Positions 41,124 through 51,313 of a stretch of 64,000 nucleotides of DNA are shown piece after piece. This stretch comes from Byssothecium circinans (lineage: Eukaryota > Ascomycota > Dothideomycetes > Pleosporales > Massarinaceae). The number at the start of each line of letters is the position of its first letter. Positions within the stretch are counted from its first letter, which is position 1. The stretch covers positions 558,790-622,789 of the forward strand of contig ML976978.1 of assembly GCA_010015675.1 (NCBI GenBank), read 5' to 3'. Under the pieces are notes generated by a model. That model was not told the DNA's origin. It did no database searches and was given only the letters and a program-made list of their open reading frames with translations. The position numbers were made by a program, and so were the translations under genes.

Positions 41124-41544
41124 TGTCGCGGTCGCGAAATTTTGGAGCTTTGGACCGAGGCGCGCGCTAACTAGGCGGTTAAGCCTATGTTACCATGGTA
41201 GTGTAGTGGTGGCGAGGGCGATCATTCAAGATGGGGGAGAACAGAAGAGAGGGGATTGATTATGCTCGTTGACAGAGAAGTAGATGGATCCAGGAGTTTG
41301 CTATGCTGAATTTATTTTCTTATCATGTTTTCGTTTACAAGACGAACTGTTGACTCAGCGATAAAGCAACCAATTTTCTTATTATGAATACGGCGAAGTG
41401 CCCAACTCCATTATAACGTCAATTAGGATATTATACAAATCGAAATACTGTCAACCTTGCTCAGATCTATTACTCCATCCTCCATCTTTTTGTCCAACAT
41501 GTGCCGCAGTCATCATCCCCTTCCTATTCCCTCTAAGGTAGTAA
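41124..41544. other. intergenic
   Basis: About 420 bases containing the Rrp43 promoter and the 3' region of the next gene. No gene; a tRNA-like box A at 41199-41209 has no matching box B. Confidence 0.5.
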
Positions 41545-42819
41545 CTAGCCACTGCTAAGTCCGGTCTGTCCAACAGCCTGCACAGGCTGTGGCATCCACT
41601 TTTTCTCCTTTGCAAAGTTCTCTCCAGTGATCTGCTTCTGAGCCAGCATTCCAATCATATAGTCCCTCCCCTTGATGGCCCAGACCATTATGCTAGGCAA
41701 TTGGTTCCCGGCAGCTGCACCCACGCCCTTGCTCGTTCCAATGGGGCAGATTTGCTGCTCTTTCAGGTTCGGCGTATAGTGTCTGTCGGGTCCGGGTGCA
41801 GCATTATTGATGTGGGCAATGAGGTCGGTCTTGAGGTTCGTCATAGCAACTGGAATGGCGTCGCCCAAGTCTACGGCACCGCCGCGACTGTAGCTTCCGA
41901 CATCACCGACAACATAGATACGTGGAGCAGCAGCGTCGACACGAAGAGTTTTCGGGTTGCACTGGACGCGGTTGCGGTTGTCGAGCCATTCCTTGGGAAG
42001 GAAGCCTGTGTTGGCGCGTGTTCCGGTGGCGTCGATGTAGATGTCTGCCTCGAGTGTTTCGCCGTTCGAGAGCTCCACGGCAGTCTTGCTACCCTCAGAT
42101 GGAGTGGTAGCAGACACGACCTTGGTGTTGTAGACGACGTTACACCCCAGACTTTTTAATATCTTCTCAGCCTGCTTGGAAATAGACTCGCGAAGGATGG
42201 GCAACATTTTCTTCTCAGCGCAGATCAGGGTGACCTTTGCTTTAGGGTGCTTGGGTGCTGATGATAGGAAGCCAGGCTTGCCGTTCAGGAACTCGGCTAT
42301 TTCGCCTGCAGCTTCGACGCCGACAGGCCCAGCTCCTCCGATCACGACAGAAGTGGCATTAACGAGGCTCTTTTGGAAGGCATCGTACGTTGCTTCGAGT
42401 GTAGCGCGGTCCGTAGTCTGTGTGAAAAGGGGCGAAGGCGTACTGAATCCGGTGGCAATGATTAAGGCGACATACGGTATGCTCGTCTGCTCTCCGGATG
42501 CTGTTTGAACGGATACCGTCTGGCCTGCAGCATCTACATGTGTTGCAGTACCCTGGATAAAGGTGAATTTGTCCTTGGCGTACGCGAATGCCGGCTCAAT
42601 GGGGTAGAATAGTTTGCTCGTCGGCATCAGCTTCTTTGACACTATGGCACGCGGTGCTGCGATCCTCCAGTAGAAGTCCTTCGAGGGATTGACCATAGTA
42701 ACGGTGTAAGTTTTGCCATCCTTCTTCGGAAGCTGCGGGATGGTGTGTTTGAGGGCATAGTGGGCAGCACTGATGCCAGCGAACGAGCCGCCAAGGACGA
42801 GAATGGTCTCCGTAGTCAT
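41545..42819 (-). CDS. FAD-dependent pyridine nucleotide oxidoreductase, AIFM2/FSP1-like
   Basis: A single exon of 424 residues from ATG 42819 (MTTETILVLGGSF). The N-terminal dinucleotide fold 'LVLGGSFAGISAAHYAL' binds FAD. A second Rossmann motif 'VVIGGAGPVGVEAAGEIAE' binds NAD(P)H. 'IYVVGDVGS' closes the FAD site. No redox-active CxxC is present, as in the AIF/FSP1/NDH-2-like group that reduces quinones at membranes. The C-terminal region contains 'LPSIMVWAIKGRDYMIGML', which may pack on a lipid surface. Likely roles are quinone reduction or an apoptosis-related oxidoreductase; the substrate cannot be told from sequence. Confidence 0.88.
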   Translation of the reverse strand: MTTETILVLGGSFAGISAAHYALKHTIPQLPKKDGKTYTVTMVNPSKDFYWRIAAPRAIVSKKLMPTSKLFYPIEPAFAYAKDKFTFIQGTATHVDAAGQTVSVQTASGEQTSIPYVALIIATGFSTPSPLFTQTTDRATLEATYDAFQKSLVNATSVVIGGAGPVGVEAAGEIAEFLNGKPGFLSSAPKHPKAKVTLICAEKKMLPILRESISKQAEKILKSLGCNVVYNTKVVSATTPSEGSKTAVELSNGETLEADIYIDATGTRANTGFLPKEWLDNRNRVQCNPKTLRVDAAAPRIYVVGDVGSYSRGGAVDLGDAIPVAMTNLKTDLIAHINNAAPGPDRHYTPNLKEQQICPIGTSKGVGAAAGNQLPSIMVWAIKGRDYMIGMLAQKQITGENFAKEKKWMPQPVQAVGQTGLSSG

Positions 42820-43719
42820 TTTGGTGCGTGATGAGCTCAAAGGGAAAGTGGAACGGGAGAAGGCGAGGACAAGACTAACAATGATCGAAGGAGGGAATTG
42901 AGCTTGAAATAAAGTATGACTAGTAAGGCTGACGCCTCTTCTCCGTCTGCCGCGTTAGGAGTTGGTTGGTGGGGAACCGATGTATTATCGGTGAATTCGG
43001 AAGCAATGACCCGGCTGCGAAGCGAAAGAGTTGAAGAGGGAGACGAAGAGGTGCGGTATACTTATATGTTTACATAAAGTTCTGATGCTGAGAGCCTACC
43101 TAGTCAGTAAATAGGGGTGCTTAACGATATGAGGCCTTCAGCCAGTAAAATGTGGTCAGCGCTATGGCCTCCATCGCGTCCTGCTAGCCGCCTTCGGGAG
43201 AGCTACGGAGCCGAGCCGAAAGGATGATAAATCTCACTCTTCGTGCGACATTGTCCTGTCGTACAATTCCGCACTTGGCATCCGCAATAATCACAGGTTG
43301 GTAATCCTCCAAAAGCTTCTGAGCACGTCGGCCTTCTTCGCGCATTCATAGTAACTCCATGCTCACCTGTTCTACCCTAAAGGCATGCTATTTCGTCAGC
43401 CTGCCCCGTCGTATCGAAAGCCTAGACACACCTCCTTTCAAATGAAGAACCGCCTAAGCTTTCACTTTGGTCCAGCATCTTCACATCACGTTCAGTGCGC
43501 ATAAAGATTGTAGCAACGCACTAGGACTTTTCCATTTCCATATCATTGAAGATAACGCCAGTCCGGTCCACATGCCACATGAGAGCCGTCGCGACCACCA
43601 ACCGGAAGACATTGCACGGAAATACGCTATTTCGAATTCTCCATATCGAAGTACATAGCAACTCTTCGCCCGCTAGTCTTTCACGACTATGCGCGCGTGG
43701 CCTCTGATCGCTGAAGGAT
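42820..43719. other. intergenic
   Basis: About 900 bases: the promoter of the oxidoreductase gene and the 3' region of the NAC gene. No supported gene. Confidence 0.45.
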
Positions 43720-44540
43720 TTACTCGACCTCTGCCTTGGACTCGAAGTTGTCGCCCGCAACTAGATCCGGGATGTCATCATCATCTTCATCGTCCTTGGC
43801 GCCCTCCTCACCCTTCTCCTTCTGCATGCTCTGGTAGCTTTCGGCGAGCTTGCGCAGCGATGCGAGCGAATCGGGGCCGAGCTGGTTCAGGATGCCAGGG
43901 ACAAGCTCGGTGAGCTCCTTGTCCTCACCGTTGCCGTAGATGGCGAAGGTGTTGGAAGGCACGGAGGCGTGAACTGGTGTATGTTAGCAGGTGCTTGTAG
44001 AAGGTCTGAGATCGTCTACGGTAAACAGCTGGCCAGAGCGCTGCAGTATAATCAAGCCAGAACGTAGGAAGTGCAACGTACCTTTTGGCGCCGAAAAGTG
44101 GATGACGTTTCCGTCGCTCTTGAACATGTTGACCTCCTCAATGGCCTGAATGGGCTGTACATTGAGCTTCTTGAGGGCTGTCTGGAGCTTCTTGTCGTCG
44201 GTACCGGCGCTCTTGTGCACCTTCTTGACCTTCCTACGGGGAGTTCCTTTGCCGCTGCATAATGTTAGCCATGCCTTCAAATCCTTTGCGCACATCCAAT
44301 CGTTATATATATCTCGGTGTCGCTATAGCGAGTTCGGCGAGCGATTGCGGGGTGCGGGTAGCTATATGCGGAGGACGGTGTGCAGATGGAGTTTGCTTAC
44401 CCTGTCGCGGTTTGTTAGCGGCATGATCAATCAATGTTGCAGGACCGAACATGCGGAGAAGATATCTCTTTGCTAGGATGGAGGCTTGACTTACCAATTC
44501 GTACCGACGCTTGCATGCGCGCCAGCTTTGCTTGATCCAT
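43720..44540 (-). CDS. EGD1: nascent polypeptide-associated complex subunit beta (with a 1-nt exon)
   Basis: Proposed exons are 44540-44495, 44401 (one base), 44254-44082 and 43973-43720, giving 157 residues, the usual length. The N-terminus [18 protein letters not shown] leads into '[20 protein letters not shown]', the ribosome-binding and NAC core. '[23 protein letters not shown]' completes the NAC domain, followed by an acidic tail (DDEDDDD). The protein binds emerging chains at the ribosome exit with NAC alpha. Introns 1 and 2 both have GTAAG donors, GCTAAC branch sites and CAG acceptors. Only with G44401 retained do exons 1 and 3 join in frame (ATT-GGC-GGC). Intron 3 is 108 nt. Confidence 0.92.
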
Positions 44541-45238
44541 ATTTGCGGTGTGGATAGTGTGACGGAACGGGAGAGGAGGTGCTGTAACCACGAGAATGTG
44601 AGTACAGATGTTGTGATTGATTGGATTGGCGAGTTGATGAAGCTCGACAGAAGAGGAGGGTTGCACGTACTGGGAACGGAGGCAGGTGAGTGAAGGCTAG
44701 AAGTGAGGTTTGGTGATGGAGTCGAAGCGTCCTCGGCGAAACTGCGGGCCGCCGAATGTGTGTGCCTCGCTTGTTGAAATTCGTCGAACGCTCTCCCACG
44801 CCCTTGAAAACGACAGACTCGGACAGAGCATGGTATTCTACGCTTTTGCAGTGCGATTTACACCTTCTACGGGTTTATATGACGTGTTCGCCTATCATAG
44901 AGCTTCTCTTACGCCTGCCCACGAAGGGACAAACCAATGCCTTGAGCATTGACCAATCACGCGCACCTAAGATCTCCATTCCATCAGTTGGTTGAAAGTT
45001 TCGTCTATGATTCCTAGGTGGACGGATGCAGGCTCTTCTGGTGTGGATGGAAAATCAAGAGCGAACAGAAGACAGCTACCAATGTTCAAGATAACATATG
45101 AGGTTCTGTCAGCGTACCTTACTATATTCACCGCTTGTGTGCTTTGTTCGACACCGCAAAAGAGGCGAAGGTCCTTGTGAAGGTTGAAATACCACTTATA
45201 TTATCCTAATCCCCTGTACACCAGGTTCAATTCCACAT
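44541..45238. promoter_or_regulatory. NAC beta promoter and downstream end of the BIM1-like gene
   Basis: About 700 bases with no gene. Short frames on both strands have no similarity. Confidence 0.4.
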
Positions 45239-46017
45239 TTACAGGAAAGCAAGTCCGACAACACCAGCAGCTCCCAGTAGCCATGACGCAGCAGTCGCGT
45301 GAGTGGCAGCATTGGCAGGAGTGGGAGACGATCCGCCCGACGATGGGGGACCCGAAGACGTTCCGTTGGGGTTGCCCTGCTGGTTCTGCGCAGTGACTCT
45401 CACTCCCGTGTTGTTTTTGCAGTGGTCGTTGTAATCATTTTGGGAAAGCGTGGTGTTCACGAAGGTGATGTCGCCGCACTAGTAGAGTGTCAACAGCCAT
45501 ACAGGTACGAAGGCGGGTGTGAGAGTAAAGGGAGGGGACAGTTTCCACTCCGGAAACTGTGGAACGTGTGTCCAAAGTTTGACCCATGGCTGGTGTATCA
45601 TAAGGAGCTTACCTGATATAGACCACCGCTGGGATCGCCGTTTGTGACAACTTGAATTGTAGCATTCGTGCCAGCCGTGATATTCAACCCCGAGGGAATA
45701 TTGACCTGGCCGAGGCAGAAGTCTCCCGGGCCCTCCTGGCTGAGCTGTGGGCGCAAGACGATATTATAGTTACTTCCCGGGTCGTTTCCAATCGCCAAAT
45801 AGACCGCAATCCTAGTCTGTGTGTGGTGCATGTCCAGCTGGATCGGGCTGCCGGAGAGTGGGAATTCCGTTCGGGGCGTTTTGACGCTGTCGAAACCACC
45901 ACAAGGGAAGTTGACAGACTTCACATCATCGAAACCACGATTCGTTGGCCAATCGAGGACAAAGTGGGCTGTAGCGAGGGGAAGCAGAGCGAGGAGGTTG
46001 AAGGCGTTGAGCCGCAT
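45239..46017 (-). CDS. BIM1-like copper-acquisition protein (LPMO-like X325 family), GPI-anchored
   Basis: Exons 46017-45613 and 45478-45239 give 214 residues; the 134-nt intron has a GTAAGC donor. A signal peptide (MRLNAFNLLALLPLATA) is cut before His18, which becomes the N-terminal copper-brace histidine (HFVLDWPTNRGFDD). 'FPCGGF' and 'QLDMHHTQTRIAVYL' match the X325/BIM1 fold, and H64/H65 are candidates for the second ligand. Cysteines in 'GDFCLGQ', 'QCGDITF' and 'DHCKNN' fit the conserved disulfides. The tail is a Ser/Pro/Gly linker plus a hydrophobic end, a GPI signal. In Cryptococcus, Bim1 captures copper for Ctr1; some ascomycete relatives may act in cell-wall architecture. A CTR gene lies upstream on the same strand. 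Confidence 0.88.
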
Positions 46018-47002
46018 GTTGACGATTATGGATAGGATCTATTCGTTGTGTCAAGAGCTGGGGTGCACCTTCCAAAGTTTCCGAGGTTGGGGTTGTCGTA
46101 GGGAATAGCAATTGATGATGGGGAGCAATTGGCGTAGGTGCAAGGAAAGATAGTCCCGGGGATAAAGAAGCAAACGGATTGACAACGTTCAGGGCAGAGT
46201 ATTGAAGAATATGACGAAAGGCAATTCCCAAAGCTAAATCTGGGCACAGTGCCTTAGTTATTGGCAAGAGCTCTCCCCAACCAGCCGTGCATTCCGGGGA
46301 AGCAACCATCCAGCGTGGTACTCAATCTCAGCCTCATGCAGCGATCCGACATTGCCATCGGATATACCAACCCACTTCAAGTCTGGACACTCCTTAGCAG
46401 GTGTCGACAAGCCACCATCTGCAGCGGCGAGCAGATTGATTGTTGTTGATGTGAGCAATTTATGAGCATGTTTCCAGACCATGGTAGCGTTAGTGGCGCG
46501 CGATCGGCATATCTGTAGACAAGGGTCTTTACACTTCACGCTCGCACGCACGGATCAATCTTAGATGTGAAGCAAGATTTGTGGGGTGCTGGGGCGGTAT
46601 TGTGGACCCATTGAATGTTTTATTGGGGACAAGCTGGGGGATGAGCATGTTTTGGGTCGGTGGCAGTCAAGCTTTTGGCTAACGGATGTGGCAGGCGGTT
46701 GATCTTGGTACTGGGTTTGGAGTGCGCACATAGTCTGGTGGAGAGTTAAACGTCAGGGACTGATTTCGAGAGCAATGTCTTGAGAGGAGCTGCAATAGTG
46801 AGGAAAGTTGCAGAAGTACCTGGGATGGTACAGTATCAATGTTGGGACACATCGGCGGCAGCGAATATGCTGAAGGGAGCGGGAAGTCTGATCGGCTGAT
46901 ATCTGTGGTTATTGAAAGTATAATCAGCTACCCGCCATTAAAAATAGGACTATGTACTGCTGTAACAACAATCGTGAAGCATGAATCCGTTAGAGACATC
47001 TT
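46018..47002. promoter_or_regulatory. BIM1-like promoter with TGAGCA motifs
   Basis: About 985 bases upstream of the BIM1-like gene and downstream of the CTR gene. TGAGCA occurs at 46452-46457, 46463-46468 and 46642-46647 (TGAGCAAT, TGAGCATG, TGAGCATG). The sequence resembles the core of copper-starvation elements bound by Mac1/Cuf1-type factors (TTTGCTC; TGTGCTCA in Aspergillus). The match is partial and six bases occur often by chance. A minus-strand frame at 46258-46551 is anonymous. Confidence 0.35.
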
Positions 47003-47654
47003 CTACATTGTCATAGCACCCTGGTTGAACCGTCCAAAGGCTAGCTCCCCGACAAAGGCTCCAGCCAAAACCGACAGGAAATAGCCAACGTTATACGTCA
47101 TGACAGCAAGCATACTGGAAGGGTGTTAGCACATGGAAGAAAGGTACCTGCACCACAACTCACAGAAGATAACCAACACCGGCAGCAACAGTCATGATAG
47201 CAGCTCGGGGAAGGTCGACGCTGAACCTGAATGGCTGGATGTGCTTAACGGGAGCCTGGACAATGCGCACATTCTCTTGCAGTCCGTTTGTCGTCAAAAC
47301 ACCAGTCGTCGAGCTGGCATCGTTGAATGCCTTTTCTTCCATAGACTGCTGGCCGGCAACGACAACATAACGTCGCTTGAGGGCCGATTCGACTGCTCTT
47401 GCATCGAGGTAGGACTTTGCAGTGAACAGGGCGCGAAGGGTGATGGCGAGGAGGATGAGAAAGATGCAGGTTCCGGCATAAGCGCCCGCGCTCGACGGTG
47501 TCCAGGATTCAGAGTAAAGAGGCGTGTTGGTTGCGGTGAAGAAGGACATGGCCATAGACATTCCATCGCCATGGCTAGAGGAGCTGTCCCCGTGCATGCC
47601 CTCCATGCCGCTCATCGATTCCATGGCCATGTCGTGACCTTCGTGGGCGACCAT
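47003..47654 (-). CDS. high-affinity copper transporter, CTR family
   Basis: Exons 47654-47164 and 47114-47003 give 200 residues with a 49-nt intron. The extracellular N-terminus is Met/His-rich (HEGHDMAMESMSGMEGMHGD, MSMAMSFF), the copper-collecting part. Three helices follow: 'AGAYAGTCIFLILLAITLRALF', then, after the cytosolic loop, 'AAIMTVAAGVGYLLMLAVMTYN' carrying the M-x3-M selectivity motif (MLAVM), and 'VGYFLSVLAGAFVGELAF' with the G-x3-G packing motif. CTR trimers import Cu(I) at the plasma membrane. The gene is divergent from the FRE reductase gene about 1 kb away, which would supply Cu(I). Confidence 0.93.
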
Positions 47655-48658
47655 GTTGAAGTTGGTGACGATGGTTTTTTCGGAATCGAAAGCGTGTAGG
47701 TATTTCTCGGGCTCAGGCTTGTCGACGACTGTTGCTTATAATTGAGTACCAGACTGCCGACTGTTCAGCCCGGGGGTGAAGTTGTATATGAACCACTTCG
47801 CCCGAGACGTGGAGCAGGCTTGGCTTCTTGGTTTTATGGTTCAACAGCTGCGTAGCATTGACGCATAGACCGGTTGTGATAAGGCCTGCGAAAGGTTATA
47901 TCTAGCGCCGAGTGTATTTGCGGGAAATTTTGACACGGACAAGAAAAGTCAAGGAGGCGATGAAGCACGGAATGTAGGGATGTGCTGAGGGCGTACAAGG
48001 GGCAGCTTGCGAGGCGGTAGCTTTTTGTGAGCCGCCGCCATGGCCCAGCGTGAATAGGTGCTTGCGCGCGTGTACTGTAGCTTCACCCCGTCTAAACACG
48101 GTGGCGACTTCTTTGAGGCTGTTCGAACTTCGCGCTGAGCAAGTTATGCAGGGATTGGGGATTGCTGGGAACTTGCTCACACATGCCACATGGCCAATCA
48201 CCTCAGGGCCCGCCTTAGCGAACCTTGGGCCGTCTTTCAAACCACCGTGCCGGGCGACGGGCGTGCACCTTCAAGGCTGGGCAGTTAACTAACGCACCGC
48301 ACTTGAATGCAATAACACCACGCCATGGCTGCCGACGTGTGTGCTCAAGTGCTTGTGATGGGCGTCACTTTGGAATGCTGGCTCCATTTGATGGTGGGCG
48401 CATTCCTCCTACACCAGCGTCGCACGCACTGCTCCTTCTGCCCACACGAGACGGAGGCACCCCTACCATTGATACGTTCCCATCCTGTTCTACAGAGTCT
48501 CATCAAGCCTTCCGCCTTCACCCAGTCGTACGCCAAGGAGGTAGCGCAGCAACAGCCAGGACGTCTCACATCGCCGCCTTCTTCGCGCGTCCTACGACGA
48601 AGTTTCAAGAAGAATAATCACCCAGCTGGGCATGTTTTAAGAGATAGCCTTAGCGAAG
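47655..48658. promoter_or_regulatory. shared CTR/FRE divergent promoter
   Basis: About 1 kb between the two divergent copper genes. TGTGCTCA occurs exactly at 48340-48347, 312 bases before the reductase ATG. GCTGAGCAAG lies at 48135-48144 and TTGCTCAC at 48173-48180. All share the GCTCA/TGAGC core of copper-responsive elements described for Mac1-like regulators. A 119-codon frame overlapping the end of this region looks like leader sequence. Regulation by copper is an inference from position and motif. Confidence 0.4.
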
Positions 48659-50859
48659 ATGTCGTCAATGGGACCCATGGGTGACATGGCCATGGGGGGA
48701 GAAGCGCCGTTGATCGACTACCCAAAGTTCTATTGGGCGGCCGTGGGTGCTGCCGTTGGAGTCGCGACACTCGCCAACCTCTTCAACTACATATTATACC
48801 GCCAAAGGTACTTTCGAACAAATATCCTACCGGGATAGCAATATGTTTGCCAGCTGACATCCTCAGGCTTTCTGCAGCAAAGGCAGGCGCTACACACCCC
48901 GCGAGGCCAAACTCATGGCTTCTGGTAGCCACCGCAACCACCTATGCACTCACGCGAGAAGCATCCAACTACTCACTACGAATGTCATTCAAGGACCGGA
49001 TACTGCGACTTCCAACCCTCGGCCGCACCGCTCTTGTAGCCGCAAATGTCATTGTTTTAGTTGTGCTTTGCTTTTGCGGCTTGGACTTGCAAGACAGATT
49101 GAACAGAGAAAATGTCGGGTACCGCACCGGATTCGTGACCATCGCCCAACTACCGCTGGTGTTTCTCCTTGCTGGGAAGAATAATCTCATCGGATACTTG
49201 ACAGGTATCAGCTATGAGCGCCTGAATTGGCTGCATCGCTGGTGTGCCAGGTGTTTGCTGCTTACAGCCACCATCCACATGGGCTACTTCCTTGCGGCTT
49301 GGGCGCCATATAATTATATCGGGACTCAACTGAGAGAGAACACTCTGGTCTGGAAGGGGCTCGTGGCATGGGCATTGCTGGTCTGGATTGTCTTCAGCTC
49401 TGTAACCCCTGTCCGAGGCTGGTGCTATGAGTTCTTCATCTTGCAACATCTCGTTTCGTTTGCGGTCTTCATCGGTTTCGTCTATGTTCACACACCGGCC
49501 GAGGTTCACATTTACGTTTGGTTTCCCGTTGCCATCTTCTTCCTGGATCGTGTTGCTCGAACGTTGCGAATACTATACGCTAACATCTCCTTCTTTCACC
49601 CCAAACAACGCAAGGAAGGCCTGATGTCAGGTGTCTGGGCATGCAGAGCCGAATTCACACCTCTACCGCATAAGACAACCAGGATCGTCATACAGAATCC
49701 TCCCATCAGCTGGACGCCAGGTCAGCACGTTTTCTTGTCCTGCCACTCGATCGTTCCTCTACAGAGTCACCCGTTTACCATTGCATCCATACCTAAAGAC
49801 GGAAGGATGGAATTTTTGGTCAAGGCTGAAACTGGCGGCACCAGCCGCTTCTTCAGGCATGCTGAAAAAATACACAGACCTCCTGCAACGTTCAGCCGAT
49901 CATGCGTCAAGACAGTGGCTATCGAAGGGCCTTATGGATGCTTGAGACCTCTGCGTCAGTTCGACAGTATTGTACTGCTTGCAGGCAGCACCGGCGCTAC
50001 ATTCACCGTTCCTTTACTTCGGGATATCATGCAGGGCTGGAAGGAGAATGCTAAGCCAGAACGAAACAAACCTTCGCTATTTATGCCACAAATGGGTGCT
50101 GTCACTCGAAATATCCGTTTTGTGTGGGTTGTAAAGAGCCGTGGTCAGCTAGGATGGTTTGCCGGGGCACTTTCGTCCGTCTTCTCAGAGTTTCAGACCC
50201 TCCACGCACAGTTGAAACACATAAAGCTGGAGCTCACCATCTACGTCACTTGCGACGCGTCATTCACCGGAGAGCAAAAAACAATACTGTCAGCAATGAC
50301 AGCTCCAAACGCCGACGGCAATTCAAAGAAGCCTCAGGAAGCTCAACAGGATGTGATGAAGTCTCGAAACCAGCCACCGTCACTAAATGAGAAGGAAAAA
50401 TTCGACGACACCCGAGAAGCAATCACAGAAGTCCGGACGAATTCAGTCTCCCAAGTCAACAACGCCAACTCGTGTGGCCCAAATAACACATGCTGTTGTA
50501 AAACAACAGTCGACGAGTCATCACCTGACGCAATCAAGGCCTCTTGCTGTTGTTGCGGTCCCAACAATCAGGATTCCACAACACAGCCGATATCACGGAC
50601 ATCCACAAGATCAAGTACGAAGCCCACGCCTTTCATTCATCCTTCAATCTCAGTGTTCTCGGGTCGTCCGAATCCCACAGATATCATAAGAAGATCATTA
50701 GAGCAGGCTCTGGGCGAATCGGCGGTAGTCGTCTGTGGACCGCAGGCTCTGGTGGCAGATGTCAAGCAAGATGTCTGTTCACTGAGTGACGAGCGTGCAG
50801 TACATAAGGGAACAGGAGCGCAGGGCATCTATCTCCATACGGAAACCTTTGGGTATTGA
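48659..50859 (+). CDS. FRE-type ferric/cupric metalloreductase with cysteine clusters
   Basis: Exons 48659-48807 and 48867-50859 give 713 residues (59-nt intron). A Met-rich N-terminus (MSSMGPMGDMAMGG) precedes six or more membrane helices. The bis-heme histidines appear as H-x13-H twice (HRWCARCLLLTATIH near residue 171; HLVSFAVFIGFVYVH near 243). 'HPFTIASIPKDG' is the FAD site. 'GSTGATFTVPLLRD' and 'VVVCGPQALV' form the NADPH site. Between these lies an insert with two cysteine clusters (SCGPNNTCCC and ASCCCCGPNN). The enzyme moves electrons from cytosolic NADPH to surface Fe(III)/Cu(II). The cysteines resemble a cytosolic copper-binding or sensing site. The neighbours suggest that copper rather than iron is the substrate. 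Confidence 0.92.
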
Positions 50860-51313
50860 GATTTGACAGCCTTGAGGAGGTGCTTCACAACACTGCAGAT
50901 TAGCGATTCAAGGTCTTCTTTTTTAATTCAAAAGATAGGACATACCCACTTCAATTACGTGCGCGTATTCATGTGCGACCTGCTATCTAGAGTTGTTTGA
51001 GGTGATTGCGAGAGTGCGGAGTCCCATCAGGCGGTGAGTAAACGGGTGCCTGCAGGGTCGACAAAACAAGCAGGAACGACCACCTCGATTGTTTGCTACC
51101 TTCCCACAATCCACAACTAGTCAAACTTGATCATTGATCTGTGCCGCCCGCACTTTCCCACAACGCGTTGCCTCGTGGTTACGCGCCCCAACAACGCGCT
51201 CTAGCTCCTTTCTTCCGCTTTCCACACTCCACCTCAACAGGCTCCACTACCCATCCAAAGCACGTTCAACACGCTCGGGTGCTTCGAGGCTACTAGATTC
51301 TTCCAAGCTTGCG
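50860..51313. promoter_or_regulatory. intergenic
   Basis: About 450 bases: the 3' region of the reductase and promoter of the next gene. No coding feature. Confidence 0.4.

Noticed and set aside
41190..41225. tRNA-like start: box A type sequence TAGTGTAGTGG
   Set aside because: No box B at the expected distance and no cloverleaf pairing; probably chance.
40489..41259. 256-codon plus-strand frame
   Set aside because: Antisense shadow of the Rrp43 gene, which has clear family motifs on the other strand.
45223..45238. Box B-like GGTTCAATTCC
   Set aside because: The flanks cannot form a T-arm stem and no box A lies upstream at the right spacing.
48305..48684. 119-codon plus-strand frame overlapping the reductase start
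   Set aside because: Different frame from the well supported reductase exon 1; likely leader sequence. A regulatory upstream ORF is possible but unsupported.
51134..51313. Upstream in-frame extension of the unknown gene at 51314
   Set aside because: An ATG at 51134 gives a P/S/R-rich leader-like stretch; the acidic start at 51314 fits a protein N-terminus better, though this is not certain.
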